This document shows positions 9,192-17,774 of a stretch of DNA of 64,000 bases, one piece after another. The stretch is taken from NCBI GenBank assembly GCA_965662545.1, contig CBFIHZ010000016.1, forward strand, positions 19,829 through 83,828, in the 5' to 3' direction. The notes below the pieces were generated by a model. That model did no database searches. It was not told where the DNA came from and saw only the letters and a list, made by a program, of their open reading frames with translations. The DNA comes from CPC320 sp002684375 (GTDB lineage: Bacteria; Pseudomonadota; Alphaproteobacteria; Rhodobacterales; Rhodobacteraceae). The position numbers were made by a program, and so were the translations under genes. Positions within the stretch are counted from its first letter, which is position 1. Each line of letters starts with the position of its first letter.

Positions 9192-9935
9192 ATGCAAGCG
9201 TCTCAAAGCACCGTTGATCCAGCGGAAATCGCTAAATTTCAGGCGATGGCCGATGAATGGTGGGATCCAAACGGCAAATTCAAGCCTCTTCATATGCTGA
9301 ATCCCTGCCGTCTGGACTATATCACCCAACAGATTGCGGCAGAATTTGACCGGGACTTGACCAGTGATTTGCCATTTTCAGGCTTGCAGATTCTCGATAT
9401 CGGCTGCGGTGGCGGTTTGCTATGCGAGCCGATGGCGCGGCTGGGTGCGACGGTAATCGGGGTCGATGCTGCCGGTCGCAACATCCCTGTGGCCGCCGCC
9501 CACGCTGCGCAATCAGGTCTGACCATAAACTACCGCCACGCCACCGCCGAGGCTCTGGTTGATGAGGGCGCAGAATTCGACGTGGTCCTCAACATGGAGG
9601 TGGTCGAACATGTCGAGGGACCGCTTGAATATCTGACAGCTTGTCAGCGACTGCTTAAATCTGGGGGGTTAATGATCTGTTCCACGATTAACCGTAACGC
9701 CAAGAGTTTTGTAATGGCAATCGTGGGCGCGGAATATGTAATGCGCTGGTTACCCAAAGGCACACATGAATGGAACAAATTCATCACACCAGAGGAATTG
9801 TTCTCGCTGATCGAAACCGCCGGGCTTGAGGCTGTTGATCGCAAGGGATTTGTGTTCAATCCGATCACTTGGCAATGGCGCTTGTCAGATCGTGATCTAA
9901 GCGTCAACTATGTCACGGCCAGCGTCAAAGCCTGA
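9192..9935 (+). CDS. ubiG: Ubiquinone biosynthesis O-methyltransferase
   Basis: A 247-residue SAM-dependent methyltransferase that performs both O-methylations of ubiquinone synthesis. It has the UbiG opening EIAKFQAMADEWWDPNGKF and HMLNPCRLDYI, the SAM loop LDIGCGGGLLCEPMARLGA, VVLNMEVVEHV and the tail GTHEWNKFITPEEL. The ATG at 9192 follows CGGAGAAAAAA; an upstream GTG at 9156 extends into the divergent pip leader and is not needed. It is convergent with the marR-type gene, 18 bp apart. Assignment is firm on length and on motif order. Confidence 0.95.
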   Translation: MQASQSTVDPAEIAKFQAMADEWWDPNGKFKPLHMLNPCRLDYITQQIAAEFDRDLTSDLPFSGLQILDIGCGGGLLCEPMARLGATVIGVDAAGRNIPVAAAHAAQSGLTINYRHATAEALVDEGAEFDVVLNMEVVEHVEGPLEYLTACQRLLKSGGLMICSTINRNAKSFVMAIVGAEYVMRWLPKGTHEWNKFITPEELFSLIETAGLEAVDRKGFVFNPITWQWRLSDRDLSVNYVTASVKA

Positions 9936-9953
9936 GAAAGCAAACCGCAGGGG

Positions 9954-10397
9954 TTAACTGTCGTGCTCCAACCGCAGCCTAAGCTCACGCAAAATCGGCA
10001 GGGCCGCCCGGACCTTATCACTGCCCATATCACGCACCAGATCATCAATCATCGGCGTAATGGCGGCCAGGGCCTGATCACGGGCTAAAATACCCGCAGG
10101 GCTGATTGCAACCAGCTTGCTACGGGCATCATCCCAGTCGGGGCGCACATGGACATAGCCTGAAATTTCCAACTTGTTGAGGGTATTGGTCATCGCCCCC
10201 CGCGTCACATGAAAGCTTTTTGCCAAATTAGCCGGCGTGCGTTCCTGCCCAAAGCGACCAAGATGATTCAACACCGAGAAATGCGAGATTTCCATACCGT
10301 TGGGCAAAATCCGCGAGAGCCGGTTGCGCAACAGCTGATCGGCTGTGAGAATTTCACTAAATAACGTTACGGCTAACACTTGCGCTTCATCTATCAT
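9954..10397 (-). CDS. MarR family transcriptional regulator
   Basis: A 147-residue winged-helix regulator. The HTH lies around residues 45-75 (HVTRGAMTNTLNKLEISGYV) and the wing is HVRPDWDDARSKLVAISPAG with the DxR pattern of MarR proteins. It would bind as a dimer to a short palindrome and usually responds to a small ligand or oxidant; nothing here names the ligand. The ATG shares a base with the stop of the upstream nitrilase-like gene (TGATG), so the two are translationally coupled. It is the last gene of the comF-grxC-nit-marR run. Confidence 0.88.
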   Translation of the reverse strand: MIDEAQVLAVTLFSEILTADQLLRNRLSRILPNGMEISHFSVLNHLGRFGQERTPANLAKSFHVTRGAMTNTLNKLEISGYVHVRPDWDDARSKLVAISPAGILARDQALAAITPMIDDLVRDMGSDKVRAALPILRELRLRLEHDS

Positions 10398-11227
10398 CAC
10401 GGACCTTCAAATCGACGGCTGTGGCACAATGACGGGATTCTGCGCCGCGCCTGGGAGACCTGACCAAGATCGAGATCGACCCAGACTATAGAGTATTCTT
10501 GGCCCGCGTCACATAAAATTTCACCCCAGGGTGATATCGCCATACTATGCCCAAAGGTTTTGCGCGGCTTTCCAGACTTGGCAGGATGCGTGCCGAATTG
10601 GGCAGGCGCCAAGACATAGCAGCCGGTTTCGATTGCCCGTGCCTGCAACAACGCAGACCAATGCGCAACACCCGTTACCGGTGAAAAAGCCGACGGGACG
10701 GTTAAAATATCCGCACCCGCCAAGGCCAATGATCGATAAAGATAGGGAAACCGCAGATCGTAACAGATTGTCATGCCCAGCGTCCCAAACGGTGTTTTGG
10801 CTGTGACAGCCCGGTCGCCCGGCAGATAGCCATCAGACTCACGATAGGTTTCTTCGGCTGAGACATCGACGTCAAACATATGGATTTTATCATAGCGCGC
10901 GTGGACAGATCCGTCGGGGGCAACCAGAAATGACCGGTTGGCAAAGCGCCCGTCGGCCGCATCGGTTTTCAAAGCCAGTGACCCGATCAGCAGCCAGATG
11001 CCCAACTCGTCAGCAAGATCACAAAGGGCCGCAAGCGTGGCATCTTGCGCCTCATGTTGCAACACTGCCTGTTGTTGGCGTCGGCTGGTTGAGACACAAT
11101 TGGTCACCTCTGGGGTCAGTACAAAGCCAGCACCCGCAGCAGCAGCCTCACGGACCTTATCCAACGTGCAGACCAGATTGCTTTTGGGTTCATCGCCAGA
11201 GGTCAATTGCAACAAAGCGGCCCGCAT
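10397..11227 (-). CDS. Carbon-nitrogen hydrolase (Nit1/Nit2 type, likely deaminated-glutathione amidase)
   Basis: A 276-residue nitrilase-superfamily amidase. The catalytic triad is visible: Glu40 in VLTPEVTNC, Lys in YDKIHMFDVDV and Cys in MTICYDLRFP. The KIHMFDVDV and PSAFSPVTGVAHW stretches match the Nit1/Nit2 group, whose members hydrolyse deaminated glutathione as metabolite repair. That assignment is by family; it is supported only loosely by the neighbouring glutaredoxin gene. The start is ATG 11227 just after a GTG. It lies 13 bp behind grxC and shares one base with the next gene. Confidence 0.88.
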   Translation of the reverse strand: MRAALLQLTSGDEPKSNLVCTLDKVREAAAAGAGFVLTPEVTNCVSTSRRQQQAVLQHEAQDATLAALCDLADELGIWLLIGSLALKTDAADGRFANRSFLVAPDGSVHARYDKIHMFDVDVSAEETYRESDGYLPGDRAVTAKTPFGTLGMTICYDLRFPYLYRSLALAGADILTVPSAFSPVTGVAHWSALLQARAIETGCYVLAPAQFGTHPAKSGKPRKTFGHSMAISPWGEILCDAGQEYSIVWVDLDLGQVSQARRRIPSLCHSRRFEGP

Positions 11228-11240
11228 CACACCAACGCCA

Positions 11241-11498
11241 TTAAGCGGCCAGCATAGCGTCGAGCTTGCCTGAACGCTCTAAATTGAAAAGCTGGTCGCA
11301 ACCGCCGATATGCTGCGTTCCGATGAAAATTTGTGGCACACTGCTTTGTCCTGCGGCGCGCGTGATCATCTCGGCCCGACGCTCAGGCTCCATCTGGATG
11401 TTTATCTCTGCATAAGACACGCCTTTTTGATTAAGTAACCGCTTGGCAGCAAAACAATACCCACAAGTGGAAGAAGTATAAATTTCAATCGGCTGCAT
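11241..11498 (-). CDS. grxC: Glutaredoxin 3
   Basis: An 85-residue dithiol glutaredoxin that reduces disulfides and mixed glutathione disulfides at the expense of glutathione. The active site is CGYC (Cys12-Cys15) after IEIYTSST; the usual CPYC has Gly in place of Pro. The cis-proline region SSVPQIF and the GSH-binding IGGCDQL are intact. GAAAGG lies upstream of the ATG. It is the second gene of the comF-grxC-nit-marR operon and ends 13 bp before the nitrilase-like gene. Confidence 0.93.
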   Translation of the reverse strand: MQPIEIYTSSTCGYCFAAKRLLNQKGVSYAEINIQMEPERRAEMITRAAGQSSVPQIFIGTQHIGGCDQLFNLERSGKLDAMLAA

Positions 11499-11534
11499 AT
11501 AGTTGAACCTTTCGTAAACAATTTTTTCAAAATG

Positions 11535-12269
11535 CTAAATCTGCTTTTGAACACGCGCCAGAACGGAGGTATAAACGTCATAATTTCCGCTTTTTTGCAA
11601 GGCTTTAGTCGCTGCCGTAAGTGTCGCACCCGAAGTCATTACATCGTCCACCAACAAAATTGGTCGGTCAAGCCACCGGTGTTGATACCGCGGATTGCGC
11701 GTCATAGCCGACCCCACAATGGCAAAACGCTGGTCAGTGCTACATCCCTCAAGCGACTGCGTCCGCGAACTGCGGATCAACAAATCGGCACAATGCGACA
11801 GGTCCAGCCGCTTGGCCAAAGCCGCACTTAACAAAGCCGCCTGATTATAGCGCCGGCGGAAAAGCCGTGTCCAATGTAAGGGCACCGGCGCCACCAACAT
11901 ATTGGGCTGTACTAAGACCCGGCTCACCTGCGCCATCCAATCTGCGGCGGGGCGCACGATATCATGGCGGTCGCCGTGTTTCAGTGCCAGTACCAACGAC
12001 CGCCCCGTCTCGTCATAGGCCAGCGCCGCGACCCCGCGACGCCACGGCGGGCCAAGCGACAGACACGAATCGCAGATCACCTGCTCAGAAGCATCAAGAT
12101 AGCCTGGCAGCGACAGCCCGCATGTCCAACACCCCGTCCCCCGCATAAAGTGGACCTGACGCCAACAGGTCCCACACAGCCCATAGTCACTTTCTACATG
12201 GCCGCCGCAGGCAACACAGCGCGGTGGATAAATAATATCCAACGCAGTTTGAAGTTTCCCCCAGCCCAT
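11535..12269 (-). CDS. comF: ComF family phosphoribosyltransferase-like protein
   Basis: A 244-residue ComF/GntX-type protein. The N-terminal part carries a zinc-ribbon pattern of paired cysteines (PPRCVACG, LCGTCW, CWTCG, CDSC). The C-terminal half is a type-I phosphoribosyltransferase fold with the PRPP loop LLVDDVMTSGATL. ComF proteins take part in DNA uptake in competent bacteria, while their enzymatic role is unclear. AGGGGGA precedes the ATG. The gene diverges from a methyltransferase gene with only 14 bp between the two start codons, so its promoter must lie inside that neighbour or the transcript must be very short-leadered. Confidence 0.9.
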   Translation of the reverse strand: MGWGKLQTALDIIYPPRCVACGGHVESDYGLCGTCWRQVHFMRGTGCWTCGLSLPGYLDASEQVICDSCLSLGPPWRRGVAALAYDETGRSLVLALKHGDRHDIVRPAADWMAQVSRVLVQPNMLVAPVPLHWTRLFRRRYNQAALLSAALAKRLDLSHCADLLIRSSRTQSLEGCSTDQRFAIVGSAMTRNPRYQHRWLDRPILLVDDVMTSGATLTAATKALQKSGNYDVYTSVLARVQKQI

Positions 12270-12283
12270 TCTAACATCCCCCT

Positions 12284-13093
12284 ATGACTGCTCTGACCGA
12301 TTACGACGCGTTAAACCGCAACCGCCAACGTCACCAACCAGAGGCCCTGTTTTTGCACCGGCAAGCAATTGCCGAGCTGCAGGATCGCCTGAGCATGGTT
12401 AACAGAACCTTTCGCCAACCAGCGATTGTGAGCGGATTTCCGGTTATATGGCAAACGGCGTTTCCCGAGGCTGAGATTTTTCCTGATCAAGATACTCTGG
12501 AAGTCACACCAAACAGTTGTGATCTGGTGATCCATGCAATGGCGCTGCACTGGGCCAATGATTTGGTGGGTCAGCTCATTCAGTGCCGGAGGGCGCTGCA
12601 ACCCGACGGCTTGTTTCTGGCAGCATGTTTTGGTGGTCAAACACTCATCGAACTCAGAGCAGCCCTTGCAGAGGCCGAGATTGAGATCACAGGTGGGCTG
12701 TCGCCGCGCATTGCGCCAATGGCGGAAATTCGCGACCTTGGCGGCCTGCTGCAACGGGCCGGATTTGCTTTGCCCGTGGCCGACAGCGCGCGGTTGACGG
12801 TAACCTATCGCTCTGCACGCCACCTGATGCACGAGCTGCGGGCAATGGGGGAAAACAACGCACTGGCCAACCGGCTGCGCCACCCGACCAAAGCGGCAGT
12901 TCTGCGACGCACAGAGGAAATTTATAATGCCCGCCATCGCAGAGATGACGGAACAATCGCGGCGACGTTTGAGATGATTTACCTAACGGGGTGGGCACCT
13001 GACCCTTCTCAGCCAAAACCTCTGCGCCCCGGATCAGCGGTCACCCGGCTGTCTGCAGCACTTAAAACTCAAGAAAACCCGCTGAAAGATTGA
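12284..13093 (+). CDS. SAM-dependent methyltransferase-like protein (NDUFAF5/BioC-like)
   Basis: A 269-residue protein of the methyltransferase-11 superfamily resembling NDUFAF5-like proteins of alphaproteobacteria. It has the characteristic CDLVIHAMALHWANDLVGQL and CRRALQPDGLFLAACFGG region and a TGGLSPRIAPMAEIRDLG segment. The usual glycine-rich SAM loop (ExGxGxG) is not visible; PAIVSGFPVIW stands where it should be, which I believe is normal for this group. Mitochondrial NDUFAF5 assists respiratory complex I assembly; a similar role is inference. It is not evidently BioC despite the nearby biotin genes. It diverges from comF across 14 bp. Confidence 0.75.
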   Translation: MTALTDYDALNRNRQRHQPEALFLHRQAIAELQDRLSMVNRTFRQPAIVSGFPVIWQTAFPEAEIFPDQDTLEVTPNSCDLVIHAMALHWANDLVGQLIQCRRALQPDGLFLAACFGGQTLIELRAALAEAEIEITGGLSPRIAPMAEIRDLGGLLQRAGFALPVADSARLTVTYRSARHLMHELRAMGENNALANRLRHPTKAAVLRRTEEIYNARHRRDDGTIAATFEMIYLTGWAPDPSQPKPLRPGSAVTRLSAALKTQENPLKD

Positions 13094-13149
13094 CCCGGGC
13101 CGGGAATCGCTTATGTGCGTAGTAAGCAGCATAGCAATCGGATTTTATC

Positions 13150-14214
13150 ATGTTTGACGCCAGCACACCTGCCACCTGCCCCATGCATGCTCCGGCAGAC
13201 CACCCCGGCTTTCCCCCTGAAAAGGTAGGTATTTTGCTGACCAACCTCGGCACACCTGACAACACGGATTATTGGTCGATGCGGCGATATCTTGGCGAGT
13301 TTTTGTCCGACCGGCGGGTGATTGATTACTCACCCTGGCTGTGGCAACCGCTTCTGCAGCTGATTATTTTGACCAAGCGGCCGTTTTCTTCAGGCGCGGC
13401 GTACCGAACGATCTGGAACGAAGAGGCCGATGAAAGCCCGCTGATGACAATCACTAAAGATCAAACCCATAAGATCAAAGACGCTATGCAGGCGCGGTAT
13501 GGCGATCAGGTAATGGTTGATTTCTGCATGCGCTATGGCAACCCATCCACAAAATCCAAGGTCGAGGCGATGATTGAGGCAGGCTGTCGGAAAATCCTGT
13601 TTTTCCCGCTGTATCCGCAATATGCGGGCCCTACCGTGGCCACTGCGAACGATCAGTTTTTCCGCATTCTGATGGCGGCAAAATGGCAACCGGCTGCGCG
13701 TACTGTGGCGCCTTATTTCGACCATCCGCTGTATATTGATGCCCTGGCCCAATCGGTCGAGCGGGCCTATGCCGCAGCTGAAAAGACCCCCGATCTGTTG
13801 GTTTGCTCTTATCACGGGGTGCCGCAGCGATATCTGACGGAGGGCGATCCTTATCATTGCCAATGCCAGAAAACCACGCGGCTGCTAAAAGAACGTCTGG
13901 GCTGGGATGACAGCCAGATCATCACCACCTTCCAATCCAAATTCGGCCCCGAAGATTGGCTACAACCCTATACGGTCAAAGAGGTGGCTCGGCTGGCCGA
14001 AGAAGAGGCAAAAACCAATATAGCCGTGATTGCACCAGCCTTTTCCGCCGATTGTATCGAAACATTGGAAGAGATTAACGAGGAAATCAAAGAAAGCTTT
14101 GAAGAGGCAGGCGGCGAGCATTTCACCTATATTCCCTGCCTCAACGATGACGCGCCCCATATCAAAGCGCTGTCTGCAGTTATCGAAGAAAACCTGCGAG
14201 GCTGGTTGGACTGA
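13150..14214 (+). CDS. hemH: Ferrochelatase
   Basis: A 354-residue ferrochelatase that inserts Fe2+ into protoporphyrin IX, the last step of haem synthesis. It shows the opening GILLTNLGTPD, the YRRIW-type segment (AYRTIWNEEADESPL), the FFPLYPQYAGPTVAT active-site region, the metal-site SYHGVPQRYLTEGDPYHCQC, and the tail IAPAFSADCIETLEEI with the conserved acidic run EEINEEI. Length is normal. No clear Shine-Dalgarno precedes the ATG. It lies upstream of, and may be transcribed with, the acyl-CoA ligase gene. hemW and hemJ also occur in this window but not as a cluster. Confidence 0.96.
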   Translation: MFDASTPATCPMHAPADHPGFPPEKVGILLTNLGTPDNTDYWSMRRYLGEFLSDRRVIDYSPWLWQPLLQLIILTKRPFSSGAAYRTIWNEEADESPLMTITKDQTHKIKDAMQARYGDQVMVDFCMRYGNPSTKSKVEAMIEAGCRKILFFPLYPQYAGPTVATANDQFFRILMAAKWQPAARTVAPYFDHPLYIDALAQSVERAYAAAEKTPDLLVCSYHGVPQRYLTEGDPYHCQCQKTTRLLKERLGWDDSQIITTFQSKFGPEDWLQPYTVKEVARLAEEEAKTNIAVIAPAFSADCIETLEEINEEIKESFEEAGGEHFTYIPCLNDDAPHIKALSAVIEENLRGWLD

Positions 14215-14242
14215 TCGCCCTGTCTGTGGCATAGCCCCAAAT

Positions 14243-15481
14243 ATGGAGCAGTTTGTCTGGAATTCACACAGTGTCGTAACCGGACCGAACGGACCGGTAT
14301 CGCGCCCCGATCCCATATCGCAGGCGAATGTTGTGCTCATCCCAGCCCAAACGGCCACCGCCTGCCTGACACTGGCCGCAGCCGCCTTTCTTGGTCAGAG
14401 CGAATTTTGCATTTCTGGCCCAACACCGCATAAGGACCTCATCCGAGAGACCCTAAGCGAGAGCGGTTCAGCTGGCTTTTTTCAATGTCTATCTTCGGGC
14501 AGTTCAGGCCGACCCAAACGGATGCGCCGCAGCCATGCCTCATGGACGAAAAGTTTTCGTATCAATGCTGGACTTTGGGGCATTACGCGACAAGATAGCT
14601 ATGCGGTACTGGGGGCCTTGTCGCATTCGTTGGCCTTGTATAGCTGCCTTGAGGGACTGTATCTCGGTGCCGATCTGCTACTGCTCAGCGATCTCAGACC
14701 CGACCGTCAAGCCATTCAAATAGAGAAAAAAGATGCGAGTATACTCTATGCCACCCCGACACAATTGCGGCAATTACACACCTATGCTGCACGCCCGTTG
14801 CCCAGCCTGCGCAAGGTGCTCATTGGCGGCGCGTCCCTTGATCCTGCGACCAGAAACCTCGCGGAGCGACTGTGCCCGAATGCCGAGATTTTAGAGTTTT
14901 ATGGCGCCGCTGAAACAAGCTTTATCAGTCTGTCAGACAGCCAGACACCCGCAGGGTCAGTCGGTCGGGCCTATCCCGATGTGGAAATATCAGTCCGCGG
15001 ATTTGACGGGGCGCCACTGGCCCGCAACATGCAGGGCGAACTTTGGGTGCGCAGCCCCTATCTGTTCGCGGGATATTGTGACAACAGCGCGCCTGCAGCA
15101 AGCCACACGCCCGAGTGGATCAGCGTGGGAGAAGTGGGTCAGATTGATCAAGCGGGTTTTCTTTTTCTCACTGGGCGCCGCTCGCGCATGTTCACAGTCG
15201 CAGATCAAAACATCTTTCCCGAACAGATTGAAAGCTGGTTTCAGGCCCGCGGAGTGGACCCTGTCGCGGTATTGCAGCAGCGCGATCCTCAACTGGGCAA
15301 TAAGGCGGTTCTGGTCACGACGGGACAACACTACAGCACAGACCAACTCAAAGCCCTGAGCCGAGACCTGCCGATGCACGCCAAACCAAGAAGTTTTATC
15401 ACCGTCGACAGCTGGCCGCGTCTGGCATCAGGCAAAACTGATCTGCAAGCGCTGGCCGCTCAACTCGGCACCACGACATGA
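14243..15481 (+). CDS. Compact AMP-binding acyl-CoA ligase (biotin-locus associated)
   Basis: A 412-residue adenylate-forming enzyme that would activate a carboxylic acid as acyl-AMP and then acyl-CoA. The P-loop is SSGSSGRPK (84-92), followed by FYGAAET, GELWVRSPYLFAGY, LFLTGRRSRMF and the C-terminal catalytic lysine in ASGKTDLQAL. The P-loop lies ~80 residues nearer the N-terminus than in standard acyl-CoA synthetases, so the first domain is shortened. The start is ATG 14243; the open frame continues upstream inside hemH. It overlaps the thiolase gene by ATGA and runs into bioY. The same trio (ligase, thiolase, BioY) is known from the B. subtilis yhfTSU operon. The acid substrate is unknown. 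Confidence 0.8.
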   Translation: MEQFVWNSHSVVTGPNGPVSRPDPISQANVVLIPAQTATACLTLAAAAFLGQSEFCISGPTPHKDLIRETLSESGSAGFFQCLSSGSSGRPKRMRRSHASWTKSFRINAGLWGITRQDSYAVLGALSHSLALYSCLEGLYLGADLLLLSDLRPDRQAIQIEKKDASILYATPTQLRQLHTYAARPLPSLRKVLIGGASLDPATRNLAERLCPNAEILEFYGAAETSFISLSDSQTPAGSVGRAYPDVEISVRGFDGAPLARNMQGELWVRSPYLFAGYCDNSAPAASHTPEWISVGEVGQIDQAGFLFLTGRRSRMFTVADQNIFPEQIESWFQARGVDPVAVLQQRDPQLGNKAVLVTTGQHYSTDQLKALSRDLPMHAKPRSFITVDSWPRLASGKTDLQALAAQLGTTT

Positions 15482-16584
15482 CCCGCCCAGTCTATATAAG
15501 CGCCGCGCGCCGCAGCATCGTAGCCCCACGAGGCGGGGTCTTGGCGCATCTGGCCCCGCATCAGTTGGCGTCGCCAGTACTGCAAGCCGTGATAAACGAC
15601 GCGAAACTAACCAATCATCAGATCGACGAGGTAATCTGTGGCAATGCGCTGGGCGCGGGCGGTAATCCGGCGCGGGTACTGGTATTGGCGGCCGGTCTGC
15701 CGGACCAAGTCGCGGGCCTGACCATTGACCGGCAATGCTGCAGCGGGCTGGACGCGCTGCTGCTGGGCCAGGCATTAATTTCGGCGGGTCAGGCGGAAGT
15801 GGTGATCGCTGGCGGAGTAGAGAGTTATTCGCGTCGTCCCTACCGCGCCCACCGCAACCCAGATGGCACTCAGACCGCCTATGATCAGGCCCCCTTTACC
15901 CCGTGGCCCGACCGCGACCCCGACATGGCCAAAGCTGCGGATGATTTGGCAAAGCACTGCGCCATAGATCGACACCAACAGGACAATTGGGCAATCGGCA
16001 GCCACGCCAAAGCCCTGGCCAGCCGCGCATATCTTGCGTCTGAAATATGCCAAATTGACACAGATTTAGCCAAACATGACGCCTATAGCCGCCAACTGAA
16101 TACCCAGCTTTGCGCGCGGGCGAAAGCTATCCATGGCAACGTCACTCACGCAAATACAGCTGTGGCTGCTGACGCTGCAGCGTTTTGCGTCCTGACCGCG
16201 AGACACCCTGAAACGCAACATGCCGTACAGCTTTTGGGCGGTGTCAGCACCGGTGGCGACCCGTACCTTCCCGGCCTCGCACCGATAAGGGCAATCGAGA
16301 ACGTTTTAGACCGTCATCAACTCAATACCGCTAAACTGACCCATATCGAAATCATGGAAGCATTCGCCGTGCAGGCTCTGGCCTGCATCCAAGGCGCGGG
16401 TCTGGACCCCGACCTCGTCAACCGCCACGGCGGCGCTCTGGCGCGCGGCCATCCCATTGCCGCCTCTGGTGCGATCCTTGCGGTACGGCTGTTTCATGAC
16501 CTACGCAACAACGGCGGTATTGGAATAGCTGCAATTGCCGCAGCCGGAGGTCTGGGCACGGCCTTGTTATTACGAGCAGAGTAA
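15478..16584 (+). CDS. Thiolase-family protein with altered active site
   Basis: A 368-residue thiolase-fold protein, whose relatives cleave or form beta-ketoacyl-CoA. The nucleophile is present (Cys87 in DRQCCSGLDA) and so is His325 in GGALARGHP. Two other catalytic positions are changed: the NEAF asparagine is Met293 (IMEAFA), and the second catalytic cysteine of the C-terminal CxGGGxG motif is Ala354 (AAIAAAGGLG). Standard thiolysis or Claisen chemistry is therefore doubtful, and another acyl-transfer or cleavage role is possible. It overlaps the ligase gene by 4 bp (ATGA), so the pair is coupled, and converges on bioY 17 bp away. Confidence 0.8.
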   Translation: MTRPVYISAARRSIVAPRGGVLAHLAPHQLASPVLQAVINDAKLTNHQIDEVICGNALGAGGNPARVLVLAAGLPDQVAGLTIDRQCCSGLDALLLGQALISAGQAEVVIAGGVESYSRRPYRAHRNPDGTQTAYDQAPFTPWPDRDPDMAKAADDLAKHCAIDRHQQDNWAIGSHAKALASRAYLASEICQIDTDLAKHDAYSRQLNTQLCARAKAIHGNVTHANTAVAADAAAFCVLTARHPETQHAVQLLGGVSTGGDPYLPGLAPIRAIENVLDRHQLNTAKLTHIEIMEAFAVQALACIQGAGLDPDLVNRHGGALARGHPIAASGAILAVRLFHDLRNNGGIGIAAIAAAGGLGTALLLRAE

Positions 16585-16600
16585 ACGCAGTTTCAATGGG

Positions 16601-17149
16601 TTAAGCCCGAGACAACAGGCTGTCGGGCCGCGCTTTGGCCAAACCAGCTGTAATATATCCCGCCAAAATTGCCTTTAGGATATCGCCTGGCATGAACGGC
16701 AGCATCGCAGTGAACAGCGCTTGGTCAAGACCGGACGAGGTCGCCATCATATAATAAGGCACCGCAATCAAATAGAGCGCACCGATGCCACCACCCGCCG
16801 CCGCACATCCTGCCACCAGAGGAATATTATCCGAGCGCCAGCGCTCCATGATCAGACCGGCCGCAAAAGCCGCAAATGGGAAACCGAACAAAAATCCCGC
16901 CCATGGTGTGCCAAACACACCCAAACCACCGCGACCGCCGGCCAACAACGGCAAACCGATGGCCACGAGCAAAAGAAACAGCAAGACAGCCTTCGCCCCG
17001 CGTCTGGATCCAAGCACCGTGCCACAGAGCATAATCCCCATGCTTTGTGCGGTGATAGGAATGCCCGAAGCCAACGTAAATTTAGGCACCAGCCCCAGAG
17101 CAGCAATCAAGGCTGCAAAAAGCGCAATTATGACTATATTTTTTTCCAT
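16601..17149 (-). CDS. bioY: Biotin transporter substrate-binding component BioY
   Basis: A 182-residue integral membrane S component of the energy-coupling-factor biotin importer. Family signatures are PITAQSMGIMLCGTVLGSRRG and GGRGGLGVFGTPWAGFLFGFP, with about six membrane segments. The start is ATG 17149, preceded by AAAGG lying across the bioN stop; longer frames run into bioN without a ribosome site. It is the third gene of bioM-bioN-bioY, 13 bp behind bioN. The importer identity is firm because all three components are adjacent. A BioR-type operator (TTATnnATAA-like) was looked for before bioM and not seen. Confidence 0.95.
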   Translation of the reverse strand: MEKNIVIIALFAALIAALGLVPKFTLASGIPITAQSMGIMLCGTVLGSRRGAKAVLLFLLLVAIGLPLLAGGRGGLGVFGTPWAGFLFGFPFAAFAAGLIMERWRSDNIPLVAGCAAAGGGIGALYLIAVPYYMMATSSGLDQALFTAMLPFMPGDILKAILAGYITAGLAKARPDSLLSRA

Positions 17150-17162
17150 AATGAAAGACCTT

Positions 17163-17774
17163 TCAAATCTTGTCTGGCTCGATTCCACCGCGGGCCCTTA
17201 GGGCCTCAGCCACCGTATCAGCATCGTCTAAAGCCAAAAGCGCCAAGGGCACAACCACCCGCCATCCCGCAGGCCGGGTGCTGCGGCTACGCCAGCTTTG
17301 AACCAACAGACCGCCTTTTTCTATCAAGACCGGAAGAAACCGAATGAACATCGCAATCGACAAGGCCAAGATTTGGGGCCGCAATCCAAACCGGCGAAAC
17401 GGCGTTACCACGCGTGTCACCAAAGCGATGACCTCGTCCAGCTGGCTGGTCATTGTCACAAGATTGGCCAGGGCCACAGCGCTAATCATACGCAGGATAA
17501 TAATCAATCCCGGCAGGATGTCATGCGTGAAAGCATGCCATAAAAAAACAATCCCAACAAAAGGCCACAGCGGCCAAAGCATGCGCAGGCCCTCTTTGAA
17601 AAACGTCCCGCCCGGCAATAAATACAGACCCAGGACAAACGCCAGTGCTGCGGCTTGCAAATATATGTTTCCAATTAGAAACAACGTAATACTGGCAACC
17701 ATCAACAGAAAAAACTTCGGACCAGGTGGTACGTTATGATAGGGTGATTTAACCGGTGATGTCAGCGAAAACAT
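17163..17774 (-). CDS. bioN: Biotin ECF transporter transmembrane component BioN
   Basis: A 203-residue energy-coupling-factor T component (CbiQ/EcfT family) joining BioY to the ATPase BioM. It has 4-5 hydrophobic segments and the coupling motifs ALSIAMFIRFLPVL and a second arginine-rich cytoplasmic stretch (LLVQSWRSRSTRPAG) that corresponds to the Ala-Arg-Gly coupling helices; AEALRARGG is the second. The start is ATG 17774 after GGAGGGCAGG, overlapping the end of bioM by 26 bp. The longer frame to 17861 lies inside bioM and is not needed. Co-translation with bioM is likely. Confidence 0.92.
   Translation of the reverse strand: MFSLTSPVKSPYHNVPPGPKFFLLMVASITLFLIGNIYLQAAALAFVLGLYLLPGGTFFKEGLRMLWPLWPFVGIVFLWHAFTHDILPGLIIILRMISAVALANLVTMTSQLDEVIALVTRVVTPFRRFGLRPQILALSIAMFIRFLPVLIEKGGLLVQSWRSRSTRPAGWRVVVPLALLALDDADTVAEALRARGGIEPDKI

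Noticed and set aside
12284..13093. Assignment as BioC of biotin synthesis
   Set aside because: Sequence fits the NDUFAF5-like group, it lacks the SAM loop of BioC, and the biotin importer lies over 3 kb away.
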